This document shows positions 1 to 7,064 of a stretch of DNA of 64,000 nt, piece after piece. Position 1 is the first letter of the stretch, and each line of letters begins with the position of its first letter. Below the pieces are notes generated by a model. That model ran no database searches. It was not told where the DNA came from and worked only from the letters and a program-made list of their open reading frames with translations. A program made the position numbers and the translations under genes. The DNA is taken from NCBI GenBank assembly GCA_017465885.1, contig JAFTVG010000022.1:62001-126000 (forward strand), read 5' to 3'. This DNA is from Clostridia bacterium (lineage in GTDB: Bacteria; Bacillota; Clostridia; Oscillospirales; CAG-272).

Positions 1-50
1 CCCCTATGAAACCAAAAAATTTTACACCGAAAAAATTTAAGGAGGTCACT

Positions 51-437
51 ATGACAAACTTATCCAAACTTCAAATTGAACTTAACAATAATAACTATTT
101 TGGTGAGAATACTCCCTCTATTTATGAGAGTATCTTGGAAGAAAACAACTTAGACCCTCACGAGGAATACACTAAGGCGAATGACAGAGTTAATATGTTA
201 GAGTCTGTCTATGATGTATTACAGGCATTGGCTAATGACATTAACTCATTCCGCAAGGTTGAGACGGAGTTCACAACTACATCTGCTGCCTATGAGTACA
301 TCCAAAAGCGTTTAAAGGATATTAGAGCAGAGATTGACAGAGTAAAACTTGAAACCAGATACACGGATGAATCCGGCAATGAAAGTTCCATCCTCAGATA
401 TATGTACTTCAATTCTCAGACTGATTTTGACATTTAA
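51..437 (+). CDS. Small acidic phage protein, unknown function
   Basis: This 128-residue protein is not recognised. The start at 51 is chosen over the in-frame ATG at 6 because a strong ribosome binding site (aaggagg, 39-45) sits at the right distance before it. The protein is hydrophilic with a predicted helical middle (about residues 50-105) rich in charged residues, and no signal or membrane segment. It is followed after 12 bases by a larger protein with Ig-like domains, so the two are probably co-transcribed late genes of virion structure or assembly. That role is inferred from position only. Confidence 0.6.
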   Translation: MTNLSKLQIELNNNNYFGENTPSIYESILEENNLDPHEEYTKANDRVNMLESVYDVLQALANDINSFRKVETEFTTTSAAYEYIQKRLKDIRAEIDRVKLETRYTDESGNESSILRYMYFNSQTDFDI

Positions 438-449
438 GGCGGTGGTTTT

Positions 450-1577
450 ATGAACGATGTTTTAACCAGAGTCTTTGATGAAACTATACAGCGTGAAGGT
501 CGTACTATTTCCACTGTAACCAGCGGAGAAAGTTTTGAGTGTTTCTTCCGCAGAAACAATGACAATACCAACAGCAAAGATACTATGATTATGTATTACC
601 GCTGTGGTTCTCCCGTCAATGCCGGTACTTTGCTTAGCTATGCCGGAAATACCTACATTGCACTGAATAAGGAAACGGCTGAAAACGATGTCTATTTCAA
701 GTCTGCAATCATCAAGACTAATGGCACTATCAATACGCATAGCCTTACTGTCAATGGTTTAGCTTTCTACGGCGAAGGCGTGAATAATGCTATGTCAACA
801 GATGGCACGAACATTTCTATTATCTCCGGCAATCTCGAAGTGTTGACTGAGGATAACGCTGCATCCAGAGCCTTACAGGTCGATGACTTATTCAATGAGT
901 GGGGCAGAACGTGGAAGATTGATAATCTTTACTTTGTGGACGGTATTTGTCACGTCATTGTAGAAGTGTATGCCGATGTTACACCTACATACGAGTATGA
1001 GCTTACTCTTTCTTCTCTTTCATCATATAATGTAAAGCCGGGAGACACTGACACATTGACATATATAGCTATTTGCAATGGTGATGAGGTCGCTAATCCC
1101 GATGTCAATTTCACATCTTCTAATGAAGAAGTTGCAACCATTGACAATAATGGTAGTATCACTTACTTAGCCGATGGCGAGGTTTTCTTCTCAGTCGTAT
1201 GGATTGACAAAGCAACGGCGCAGACCGACACAGTAACCGTTGTAACCGAAGCTGTGAGTGATGAAGTTGCAATTTTCGTAACACCGATTGAGGAAATCTT
1301 TGAAGGCTTTGAGGAAACTCTTACTTTCTATGCCACCAAAGGCGGCGTAAAGGATGAGAGCATTTCCGTTTCTTTCAAAGTTGAAAATATCAGCGATGTA
1401 ACCACAAACTATAACACATACTTGAAGAAGATTACTTACACAGATAACGGCGATGGCACTGTGACACTTCTGGTCGATGGCTCTGTTATGCTTGGCAAGA
1501 CGTTTGATTTTGTTGCCTATAATGAGGAATTAGGCATTGAGAACAGACAGACTATCAAAATTATCTCATTCTTTTAA
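450..1577 (+). CDS. Phage structural-type protein with bacterial Ig-like (BIG2-like) domains
   Basis: The 375-residue product has an N-terminal domain of about 165 residues with no clear family, then a BIG2-like domain (about 178-265) with the typical sequence of a Gly-Asp turn, a Ser-Ser-Asn-Glu-Glu-Val-Ala segment and an Ile-Asp-Asn-Asn-Gly turn, and a second beta-rich Ig-like domain to the C-terminus. Such domains decorate phage capsids, tails and head-tail joining proteins and are thought to bind surfaces weakly. The N-terminal part could be the virion-anchored module. No signal peptide is present, which argues against a secreted host adhesin. It is the last rightward gene before the RNA locus at 1585-1762. 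Confidence 0.65.
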   Translation: MNDVLTRVFDETIQREGRTISTVTSGESFECFFRRNNDNTNSKDTMIMYYRCGSPVNAGTLLSYAGNTYIALNKETAENDVYFKSAIIKTNGTINTHSLTVNGLAFYGEGVNNAMSTDGTNISIISGNLEVLTEDNAASRALQVDDLFNEWGRTWKIDNLYFVDGICHVIVEVYADVTPTYEYELTLSSLSSYNVKPGDTDTLTYIAICNGDEVANPDVNFTSSNEEVATIDNNGSITYLADGEVFFSVVWIDKATAQTDTVTVVTEAVSDEVAIFVTPIEEIFEGFEETLTFYATKGGVKDESISVSFKVENISDVTTNYNTYLKKITYTDNGDGTVTLLVDGSVMLGKTFDFVAYNEELGIENRQTIKIISFF

Positions 1578-1584
1578 GAATATC

Positions 1585-1613
1585 TTGTAATTTCGCAGGA
1601 AGTGTGATATAAT
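1585..1613 (+). promoter_or_regulatory. Sigma-A type promoter for a short phage RNA
   Basis: A -35 of TTGTAA (1585-1590) is followed by exactly 17 bases and a TATAAT -10 (1608-1613), with TGTGA directly before the -10. There is no ORF until 1813, and a terminator-like hairpin lies at about 1732-1762, so the first product is most likely a non-coding RNA or a leader. Confidence 0.6.
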
Positions 1614-1619
1614 TCACAT

Positions 1620-1762
1620 ATAACCTATTAAGAGTGCGAACAGGGACAGCCCCTAAGACCGCACACCAACCTACACTTTAAATAGTGCAAGGTGGTAAAG
1701 GCTGATTCAATGGGTGCTTATATGTGTTAATGCTGCATCCGTTGATACAATGGGTGCATTTT
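1620..1762 (+). ncRNA. Candidate structured phage small RNA
   Basis: Downstream of a good promoter lie three successive hairpins and no ORF. The first pairs GTGCG with CGCAC (about 1632-1663) and has an inner GGG/CCC. The second pairs CACC with GGTG and CACT with AGTG (about 1663-1693). The third pairs TGCATCC with GGGTGCA and is followed by TTTTCTTTT (about 1732-1764), which resembles an intrinsic terminator. A 15-base direct repeat, TGAT(T/A)CAATGGGTGC, occurs at 1703-1717 and 1743-1757. No known RNA family was recognised. It could instead be the 5' leader of the gene at 1813. Confidence 0.45.
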
Positions 1763-1812
1763 CTTTTACTGCCCTCTTGATAGGTTAAATTATCTATTAG
1801 GAGGGCATTTTT

Positions 1813-2127
1813 ATGTCACAAAAAGAAATTAGCAATCTTTTGAACCTCAAAGGCAGAGTTTATGTGTATCTTGCGGATGAGGAAACCGGCAAACAGTTTA
1901 TGCAGCAAGCGGAAACTGAAGGATTTACCTTTAAGGATGGAGTGAAACCAACTCAGAGAGATTGGGACGGTATCTTAGCACTCAACAGAGATATGACTTT
2001 GAACTATGTCGGGTTCGTAGGTCATATGGCTTTCGGAGCAAAGGCAAAGAAGATAGGTAACGAAAAACTTCTCCGTGTGGATTTCAAGAGATATGCAACC
2101 GGTGAAAAGCGGTATCTCTTAAAGTGA
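1813..2127 (+). CDS. Small phage protein, unknown function
   Basis: The product is a 104-residue soluble protein, unrecognised by function, with a ggaggg ribosome binding site just before the start (about 1800-1805). It begins with a helical, charged region and contains a conserved-looking centre (Glu-Glu-Thr-Gly-Lys, Gly-Val-Lys-Pro-Thr, Gly-His-Met-Ala-Phe-Gly) that looks like a compact alpha/beta fold. It stands alone between a structured RNA locus and a convergent terminator and faces the repressor operon, so it may be a moron-type or regulatory gene. Confidence 0.6.
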   Translation: MSQKEISNLLNLKGRVYVYLADEETGKQFMQQAETEGFTFKDGVKPTQRDWDGILALNRDMTLNYVGFVGHMAFGAKAKKIGNEKLLRVDFKRYATGEKRYLLK

Positions 2128-2136
2128 GCAATAGAA

Positions 2137-2172
2137 AAGGACTACTGCAATCCTCTGATTACAATAGTCCTT
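2137..2172. terminator. Bidirectional terminator hairpin between converging phage genes
   Basis: AAGGACTA (2137-2144) pairs with TAGTCCTT (2165-2172). The hairpin lies in the 49 bases between the rightward gene ending at 2127 and the leftward gene ending at 2177. A short T-rich stretch follows on each strand, though neither is a strong T-run. Confidence 0.5.
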
Positions 2173-2176
2173 AGTC

Positions 2177-2764
2177 TTAATTAACACAACAGATGAAAAC
2201 ATCATAAAACTTAGCACAAGCCATATAGTTTAGAGCTTCATCGTTTGCAGAAACATTGAGATTCTTTTCAGTCAGCCATTTAGCCGCCTCAATATGATTT
2301 TTACCACAGATTTCAATATCTTGCTTGAAGTTAGCACTTGAAATGATTGTAGAGCCTTCACTTCTCTTAGCATCGCAAACTCTTTGAATATCTTCTAAGG
2401 TTTTGCCAGTAGTAGAGAAAAGTCCGGGCATTAGCTTTTCTACCCACATTGGGAAGTCAATACGATTTTCACGTTTATTTCTAAATTCCGTGAGTCGTTC
2501 AAAGTCTTTAATGCTTAGAAATTCTCTTGGCTCGAATACGAACTCAGGCTCGATGCCCTTAGAAACTTCAATCCATCCATCTTTAAATATACCTAACTTA
2601 CTTCCGGTTAGACAGGAAATCATAACAAGGTCGTGCAAGCTGATTGAATGACGAGTGAACTTGTTCCTGAGAGATTGTTCCGCATAGCCTAAGACTTCCG
2701 CTGCTTCTTTTATGGATATTCCGTTCTTAGCAAGAATATCTTTGATGTAATCCTCGATATACAT
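2177..2764 (-). CDS. HTH-domain regulator of the phage immunity region
   Basis: The 195-residue product has a Cro/C1-like helix-turn-helix near its N-terminus (about residues 12-58: an Ile-Lys-Glu-Ala-Ala-Glu-Val-Leu-Gly turn and a second helix starting Ala-Glu-Gln-Ser-Leu-Arg). The remaining 135 residues have no recognised domain. In particular there is no S24/LexA-type self-cleavage motif, so a classical RecA-induced CI mechanism is not supported. It is translated right behind the 69-residue HTH gene with the stop and start at 2764 touching. The two probably act together in lysogeny control, which is inferred from position. Confidence 0.65.
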   Translation of the reverse strand: MYIEDYIKDILAKNGISIKEAAEVLGYAEQSLRNKFTRHSISLHDLVMISCLTGSKLGIFKDGWIEVSKGIEPEFVFEPREFLSIKDFERLTEFRNKRENRIDFPMWVEKLMPGLFSTTGKTLEDIQRVCDAKRSEGSTIISSANFKQDIEICGKNHIEAAKWLTEKNLNVSANDEALNYMACAKFYDVFICCVN

Positions 2765-2973
2765 TAGCTGTTACCTTCTTGGTCAGGCTCAAATTCAAGT
2801 ATATCCTCAGGCTGACATTCAAGGAACACACAGAGCTTATTAAGGGTATCAGTGGTTACAATTTCATTTTTGCGGAGCTTGTTAATGGTTGCAGGACTCA
2901 AAATTTCCTTTAAATCTTTCTGTTTTTTGCCGGAACGATTCAATCTATCCCAAAGGCGGTAAAAGGTAATCAT
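2764..2973 (-). CDS. Cro/C1-type HTH transcriptional repressor
   Basis: This 69-residue protein is a single XRE/HTH_26-like domain. Its features are a Lys-Lys-Gln-Lys-Asp-Leu helix, the recognition helix around Ser-Pro-Ala-Thr-Ile-Asn-Lys-Leu-Arg, then Asp-Thr-Leu-Asn-Lys-Leu-Cys and the typical ending Cys-Gln-Pro-Glu-Asp-Ile-Leu-Glu. This is the size and pattern of small phage and plasmid repressors. It is first in a two-gene leftward operon, read from a perfect consensus promoter (3012-3040, minus strand), and faces an equally perfect rightward promoter. It most likely binds operators in the 2974-3170 gap to hold the lysogenic state. Confidence 0.8.
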   Translation of the reverse strand: MITFYRLWDRLNRSGKKQKDLKEILSPATINKLRKNEIVTTDTLNKLCVFLECQPEDILEFEPDQEGNS

Positions 2974-3011
2974 ATTACTAATCCTCCGTGGTACTCATAA
3001 TATACTGATTC

Positions 3012-3040
3012 ATTATAACACACGGAGAATTAAATGTCAA
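3012..3040 (-). promoter_or_regulatory. Perfect consensus promoter of the leftward repressor operon
   Basis: On the minus strand, TTGACA (3040-3035), 17 bases and TATAAT (3017-3012) match the sigma-A consensus exactly. It reads into the repressor genes at 2973 and 2764. An aggagg-type ribosome binding site precedes the 2973 start. Confidence 0.8.
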
Positions 3041-3118
3041 ACTGTATGGACGGTACACTAAAGCATATCCAAAATTAAAAATATACTCAAATTGATTATA
3101 TTTTTTCATCAAAAAGGG

Positions 3119-3147
3119 TTGACAAACAGATTGAAGTGTGCTATAAT
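3119..3147 (+). promoter_or_regulatory. Perfect consensus promoter for the rightward gene of the switch
   Basis: TTGACA (3119-3124), 17 bases and TATAAT (3142-3147) match the sigma-A consensus exactly. Expected transcription starts near 3154, only about 16 bases before the start codon at 3170. It points away from the repressor promoter, with about 78 bases between the two -35 boxes. Confidence 0.85.
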
Positions 3148-3169
3148 GGCTTTGAAACAGGAGGTAACT

Positions 3170-3493
3170 ATGCAAATTAGATTGAAAAACGGCGGTAAAA
3201 CGTTAGAATTTGAATGTGCATTCAAGGAAACTGAGATTATCCACTTCCCTGACGGAAGAATAGAATATAAATTGAGTGAAGATGAGGTCAACAGCCATTT
3301 CCGCTGCTGTGCCAATTTTGAATATCAAGCTAAGTTTCCGGGTGTTGATGCTCAATCACTCGAATACTATCTCATTTTTGAAGATAATACCCCGTATCTT
3401 TTCATTCGTAACAAGGACAATAACACTTTTGTGAAAAATGAATTGATTCTTACATCCTCAGAAATGGATATAATCAAAAAAATTACGAAATAA
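3170..3493 (+). CDS. Phage protein expressed opposite the repressors, unknown function
   Basis: The product has 107 residues. The start at 3170 is chosen because aggaggt (3159-3165) precedes it and the promoter -10 ends at 3147, which excludes the upstream in-frame starts. The sequence is beta-rich with alternating hydrophobic residues and looks like a small sandwich or barrel (for example Gly-Gly-Lys-Thr-Leu-Glu-Phe-Glu-Cys, Ile-Glu-Tyr-Lys-Leu). No HTH is visible, so it is not an obvious Cro. By position it is the first gene from the rightward switch promoter. It might be an antirepressor or early protein, but no family was recognised. Confidence 0.6.
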   Translation: MQIRLKNGGKTLEFECAFKETEIIHFPDGRIEYKLSEDEVNSHFRCCANFEYQAKFPGVDAQSLEYYLIFEDNTPYLFIRNKDNNTFVKNELILTSSEMDIIKKITK

Positions 3494-3517
3494 CTATTTT
3501 CTAAAATTGAATATAAT

Positions 3518-3826
3518 GATGCTGGGAATAGGAATGAACACCTATGCATCATAGCTATTAACCAATAGTGGCGTATGGTATATATTGATTGGTGTACCAT
3601 AGTGCGAACCACTCAGGCAATCAAGAATTGTTGTTCTATATTTAATGAAGTACGTACTCGAAAGTCAACTTAGAGTATGGGCGTGTATGCGCCGATTGTT
3701 GACCACCGGGAAGATTTGGAATCACCGATGTAATTAAGCTCAGCGCAGGAAATGGCGTTTTGATATTGGTTAATTTAAGGCTATCTTAATACGACTTTAC
3801 CGGTCGTGTTGGGATAGCCTTTTTTT
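3518..3826 (+). ncRNA. Candidate ~300-nt structured phage RNA with a pseudoknot
   Basis: This 370-base gap has no ORF but strong pairing potential throughout. Hairpin 1 pairs GATGC (3518-3522) with GCATC (3546-3550) and ATAGG (3528-3532) with CCTAT (3541-3545). Hairpin 2 pairs AGTGG (3567-3571) with CCACT (3609-3613) and TATGGTA (3574-3580) with TACCATA (3595-3601). A pseudoknot is suggested by TACTC/GAGTA (3655-3659, 3673-3677), whose loop GTCAAC (3664-3669) complements GTTGAC (3698-3703) beyond a GGCG/CGCC hairpin. It ends in an intrinsic terminator. A TATAAT at 3512-3517 could be the -10 of its promoter or part of the first stem; no clear -35 was seen. No known family was recognised. Confidence 0.55.
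3777..3826 (+). terminator. Intrinsic terminator of the structured RNA
   Basis: AAGGCTATC (3777-3785) pairs with GATAGCC plus following T (3813-3821), an inner ACGAC (3791-3795) pairs with GTCGT (3803-3807), and a run of seven T follows (3820-3826). Confidence 0.85.
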
Positions 3827-3862
3827 GTTTGCTTTTTTAAGACATAGAAAGGAATTTGGAAA

Positions 3863-4099
3863 ATGGATGAAAGAAAATATTTAGTTGTCAATGTTTCCGG
3901 CAATACCGAGAAAGTATTGCATAGCTACACCGACAGAGAGGATGCCATTTCCAAAATGAATATAATCGGAAAACGCAACAGAGGCGGAGGCGTTATTTGT
4001 GTCATCCTTGGGAGAGAGTTGGCGAATGGAACTATCGCTCGTGGTAGAGAGACGATAGCCGTTTATGATGCTTGGTTAGAACGTCTCTTGAAAGATTAA
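3863..4099 (+). CDS. Small phage protein, unknown function
   Basis: This 78-residue protein is not recognised. It has an aaagga ribosome binding site about 10 bases ahead of the ATG. It looks like a compact alpha/beta protein with a Gly-rich turn in the middle (Arg-Asn-Arg-Gly-Gly-Gly-Val-Ile) and a charged C-terminal helix. It follows directly behind the terminator of the structured RNA, so it needs its own promoter or read-through. No membrane segment or DNA-binding motif is visible. Confidence 0.55.
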   Translation: MDERKYLVVNVSGNTEKVLHSYTDREDAISKMNIIGKRNRGGGVICVILGRELANGTIARGRETIAVYDAWLERLLKD

Positions 4100-4301
4100 G
4101 ACGGTGCGTTTTTAGAGATGTTCCACTTAGCAATTTGGAGATGAATTTTTGATAACCTCAAAATCTCCCCAATTATTGAGGGTCGAAACCCCCGTTGAGA
4201 GGGTTTTCAAAAAAACACGATTTTTCGTTTTATAGAAGGGATATATCCCGTTACTTATTTTTTTAATTTCCACATTTGAAAACATAGAAAGGAGGCACAA
4301 T
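4100..4301 (+). other. Intergenic region with terminator-like hairpin
   Basis: There is no ORF here. AAACCC (4186-4191) pairs with GGGTTT (4201-4206), with T and A runs on both sides, so it may end transcription from 3863. A short palindrome GGGATATATCCC lies around 4239-4250. A good aaaggagg site for the next gene lies at about 4286-4293. No clear promoter was found. Confidence 0.4.
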
Positions 4302-4484
4302 ATGCCGGATTTGAAAACCAGATGTGTCAATTTATTAAAGGCTCTTGATTTGCCGAAAACAAGGTTTTGCAAAAATATCAAAATCAGCACTCAGGCGTTT
4401 AATGCGTGGTTGCGTGGCGATTTGAATTTAGCAGAATCTACGATAAAGAGAATTGATGAATATGTAAAGAGATTTAATTTTTGA
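4302..4484 (+). CDS. Mini helix-turn-helix protein
   Basis: A 60-residue protein made almost wholly of one HTH domain: Leu-Pro-Lys-Thr-Arg-Phe-Cys-Lys-Asn-Ile (first helix), Ser-Thr-Gln-Ala-Phe-Asn-Ala-Trp-Leu-Arg-Gly (recognition helix), then a C-terminal helix. The Trp-Leu-(Arg/Lys)-Gly signature recurs in another 60-residue phage protein at 10910 and at the C-terminal end of the HNH endonuclease just downstream. A strong aaaggagg ribosome binding site precedes it. It is probably a DNA-binding early regulator; its target is unknown. Confidence 0.65.
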   Translation: MPDLKTRCVNLLKALDLPKTRFCKNIKISTQAFNAWLRGDLNLAESTIKRIDEYVKRFNF

Positions 4485-4505
4485 ACAAAGAAAGGGATGA
4501 ACATT

Positions 4506-5177
4506 TTGAATAGCATTTTAGTTGCAGATTTGCCAGATGAGGAATGGAAAGAGATTGACCACTTCCCTTTATATAGAGTCTCTAATCAGCAGAGAATCAA
4601 GAAAGTAGCTTATGAACGTTTCTGTCATAAAGATAAGTCTTTAAGATTTCATCCAGAAAAGATTATTAAGCAACAGAAATCTAAGGACGGCTATCCGGTA
4701 GTTACTCTCACCGGAGATGAAAGAAAGACTAAGAAAGTACATAGGCTTGAAGCCATCGCATTTATACCTAACCCTAAGAATTTACCTATCGTCCATCATA
4801 AGAACGAAAAGAAAGACGATAACAGGCTTGAAAATTTGGGCTGGGTTGATGATAAGACCAACTCTAACGAAGGAACACGAAATGAGCGAATTTCCCAAAA
4901 GCAGACCAAACGACAATTTACTGACCAGCATAAGGCGAACTTGTCAAAAGCTATGAGAGGTAATAAAAACGGCGCAGGTCAAAAGCATACTGCAAAACAG
5001 AAAGAAGCCAGAGAGCAAGCACACAACAAAGCTGTTTACTGTGATGGTATTACATTCAAAAACATTGTTTGTGCAGCCGAATATTACAAAGTCAATTACA
5101 GAACGTTTTCGCATTGGCTTAAAGGTGACAGAGCTATGCCGGATAGGTTCAAAAAGCTGGGACTTAGATATGCCTAA
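4506..5177 (+). CDS. HNH homing-type endonuclease with NUMOD domains
   Basis: The protein has the standard modular layout. A NUMOD4 segment (Glu-Glu-Trp-Lys-Glu-Ile ... Tyr-Arg-Val-Ser-Asn) is followed by an HNH core (Val-His-Arg-Leu, then Val-His-His-Lys-Asn and Asn-Arg-Leu-Glu-Asn-Leu), a NUMOD3-like basic stretch and a C-terminal IENR1/NUMOD1-like HTH ending in Phe-Ser-His-Trp-Leu-Lys-Gly. Such enzymes nick or cut a specific DNA site and are common free-standing genes in phages. An ATG at 4497 directly abuts the gaaaggg ribosome binding site (4490-4496), so the TTG at 4506, nine bases further, is the better start (223 residues). No intron or split gene is evident around it. Confidence 0.85.
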   Translation: MNSILVADLPDEEWKEIDHFPLYRVSNQQRIKKVAYERFCHKDKSLRFHPEKIIKQQKSKDGYPVVTLTGDERKTKKVHRLEAIAFIPNPKNLPIVHHKNEKKDDNRLENLGWVDDKTNSNEGTRNERISQKQTKRQFTDQHKANLSKAMRGNKNGAGQKHTAKQKEAREQAHNKAVYCDGITFKNIVCAAEYYKVNYRTFSHWLKGDRAMPDRFKKLGLRYA

Positions 5178-5206
5178 TAAGGCAGTTTAGAAAGGATAGT
5201 TACTAT

Positions 5207-7060
5207 ATGATAAAAGTTGAAACATTTAATCACAATTTAAAAGAAACATTTCCCGAAAGAGATTTTCATATTAAGCAGAAAGAGTTTTTCAAGTATGCGC
5301 TTGAAAAAATTAACAAGGATAGATGCACCGACAGAGTGACCGTTTTTGCCGCACGTTGCGGATTGGGTAAAAGTACATTCCTTCAGGTGTTGGTTAAAAG
5401 CTGGTTAGAAGATAACAAGAACAGAGGCTTGATTATTGTAACTGACAACTTACAGAGATTAGCTTCTTTCAATGATGATACAGACAAGAGAATAGCTTAC
5501 CTTACGGCTGAGAACAAAGATACAGAGTTGGTACGTCAGGCATATTGCCCGGTACTCTTAATGTCAACTCAGAGATACTTCCAGATGGATAGTATAGAGC
5601 CGTTTCTTACCTACTATGTAGGCGGTAACAAATATCCCCGTGATACTGTCATTTTTGATGAGACACCTTACTTCAAAAAAATTACCAAAATCGGTATTGG
5701 TGAGTTAAATTTGCTGGATTCCGCTTTAAATGATGGTATCACAGACTTATGTAATCCCATTGATAAAGAATGGTTGCTTACTCAATATGCACAATTTAAA
5801 CAGACGATGAAAGAAACCATTAACGCTTTAGAGCAAAAGAGAAATCGCACTACATATCTTTTCTATCATCCTGAGTTCACCAAAATTTCAGAAAATGACA
5901 TCCGATTCTATGAGATTGTAAATGAATTTCAGAAAAGCATTAACGGCAAATATCCTAAAGCTAAAGAGATTTTTGAAGATATTGAAGATTTCCTCCAGAA
6001 CGGAGCATTCTTTTCTTCCTTCAAGTTGCAGGACAGTAATGATTATTGCAAGAATTTTATTCTTCATAAGGATTTCAAGAAAAAGTTTATGCTCGGTGGC
6101 AATTTAAAGACTTTCATCTTTGATGCCAGTGCTGGCACGTCTGAACGTTACCCTTGCGATGCAGAATGGCTAACGATGCTTGAATGTAACCAATTCAATA
6201 TGCCGTTAGATTTTATGCACATTCATTTGGTAGATGTCAACACCTCCAGAAATGCACTCATCAATCAAGAGGATAGAGAAACTAAGCTCACGGCAATTAA
6301 AAACTATATCTCTGGCAAAGACTTTAATGTGGATGACACAATATTAGTTAGCTATAAAGCGCTAACTGATTCAAATAAGTTCGCTGAGATTGGTTTTGAT
6401 AGAGACCATTCAATGTATTTTGGTAATGTCAAAGGATTTAACCACAATAAGGATAAACACACTTTATTGCAGATTGGATTGAACCGTCAATCTGACATTG
6501 ACTATCTGCTTATGTTTCTCTCGAATAATGAAGATTTTGAACTCAGGCTCAAAAATGATATTTCCAGTATTGAGGATAGCATAGCCGAATGTGACAGAAT
6601 GCTAAGAAGCGAATGCACGGAAGAATATATGGCAGCAGAGGTTGTGACTGACCTCATCCAAAACATCTTTAGAACAAAGGCAAGAGAGCTTACCAACAGA
6701 GACAGAATTGATGTTTACTTGTTCTGCAAGTACAGCGAATGTGTGTTGACCGAAATCCAGTATAGCCTTGGAAGGCTGGGTGCATCTATTGAGATTGAAG
6801 AACTCAGCGATTTACAGATGGCTAAGATTAAAAATCGCAAGGGTAAAAGTGTGGCGCAAAAGATTTTAGAATGGGTTGATAATCAGGAATGCGGTAGAGA
6901 ATTTACCGTTGATGAGTTTTTAGCTGAACTCGGTTTGGGAGCTAAGAATTTCAAAGTTGCAAAAAGAAATAACAGCTTCATTAAAAAGCTGTTTGACGGA
7001 ATGAAGATTGAAAACACCAGAGGCAGATATAGAATTGCCGATAAAGGAAAGGAACATTGA
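5207..7060 (+). CDS. Superfamily 2 helicase-like phage ATPase
   Basis: In this 617-residue protein the Walker A is Ala-Arg-Cys-Gly-Leu-Gly-Lys-Ser-Thr (about 49-57) and the Walker B is Thr-Val-Ile-Phe-Asp-Glu-Thr (about 147-153). Later helicase-like motifs are Leu-Val-Ser-Tyr-Lys-Ala-Leu, Phe-Gly-Asn-Val-Lys-Gly-Phe-Asn and Leu-Gln-Ile-Gly-Leu-Asn-Arg-Gln, resembling motifs IV to VI of SF2 helicases. The C-terminal 70 residues look like a winged-helix domain. It probably unwinds or translocates on DNA or DNA-RNA hybrids. The gene ends inside the upstream region of the RNA polymerase homologue, so the two are translationally close and likely work together. A primase-helicase role in replication is the main alternative. 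Confidence 0.75.
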   Translation: MIKVETFNHNLKETFPERDFHIKQKEFFKYALEKINKDRCTDRVTVFAARCGLGKSTFLQVLVKSWLEDNKNRGLIIVTDNLQRLASFNDDTDKRIAYLTAENKDTELVRQAYCPVLLMSTQRYFQMDSIEPFLTYYVGGNKYPRDTVIFDETPYFKKITKIGIGELNLLDSALNDGITDLCNPIDKEWLLTQYAQFKQTMKETINALEQKRNRTTYLFYHPEFTKISENDIRFYEIVNEFQKSINGKYPKAKEIFEDIEDFLQNGAFFSSFKLQDSNDYCKNFILHKDFKKKFMLGGNLKTFIFDASAGTSERYPCDAEWLTMLECNQFNMPLDFMHIHLVDVNTSRNALINQEDRETKLTAIKNYISGKDFNVDDTILVSYKALTDSNKFAEIGFDRDHSMYFGNVKGFNHNKDKHTLLQIGLNRQSDIDYLLMFLSNNEDFELRLKNDISSIEDSIAECDRMLRSECTEEYMAAEVVTDLIQNIFRTKARELTNRDRIDVYLFCKYSECVLTEIQYSLGRLGASIEIEELSDLQMAKIKNRKGKSVAQKILEWVDNQECGREFTVDEFLAELGLGAKNFKVAKRNNSFIKKLFDGMKIENTRGRYRIADKGKEH

Positions 7061-7064
7061 TACA

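Noticed and set aside
2978..3175. 65-residue leftward ORF between the switch promoters
   Set aside because: It covers both promoters and has no ribosome binding site. It is a shadow of the intergenic region.
3518..3826. Omega-RNA or HEARO-type guide RNA for the downstream HNH gene
   Set aside because: The HNH protein is a NUMOD-type homing endonuclease without IscB/RuvC motifs and lies 680 bases further on, with another gene between.
7008..7060. Overlap of the helicase-like gene and the polymerase reading frame as a possible programmed frameshift
   Set aside because: A GTG at 7065 with a good ribosome binding site starts the polymerase right after the helicase stop. No slippery sequence was seen.
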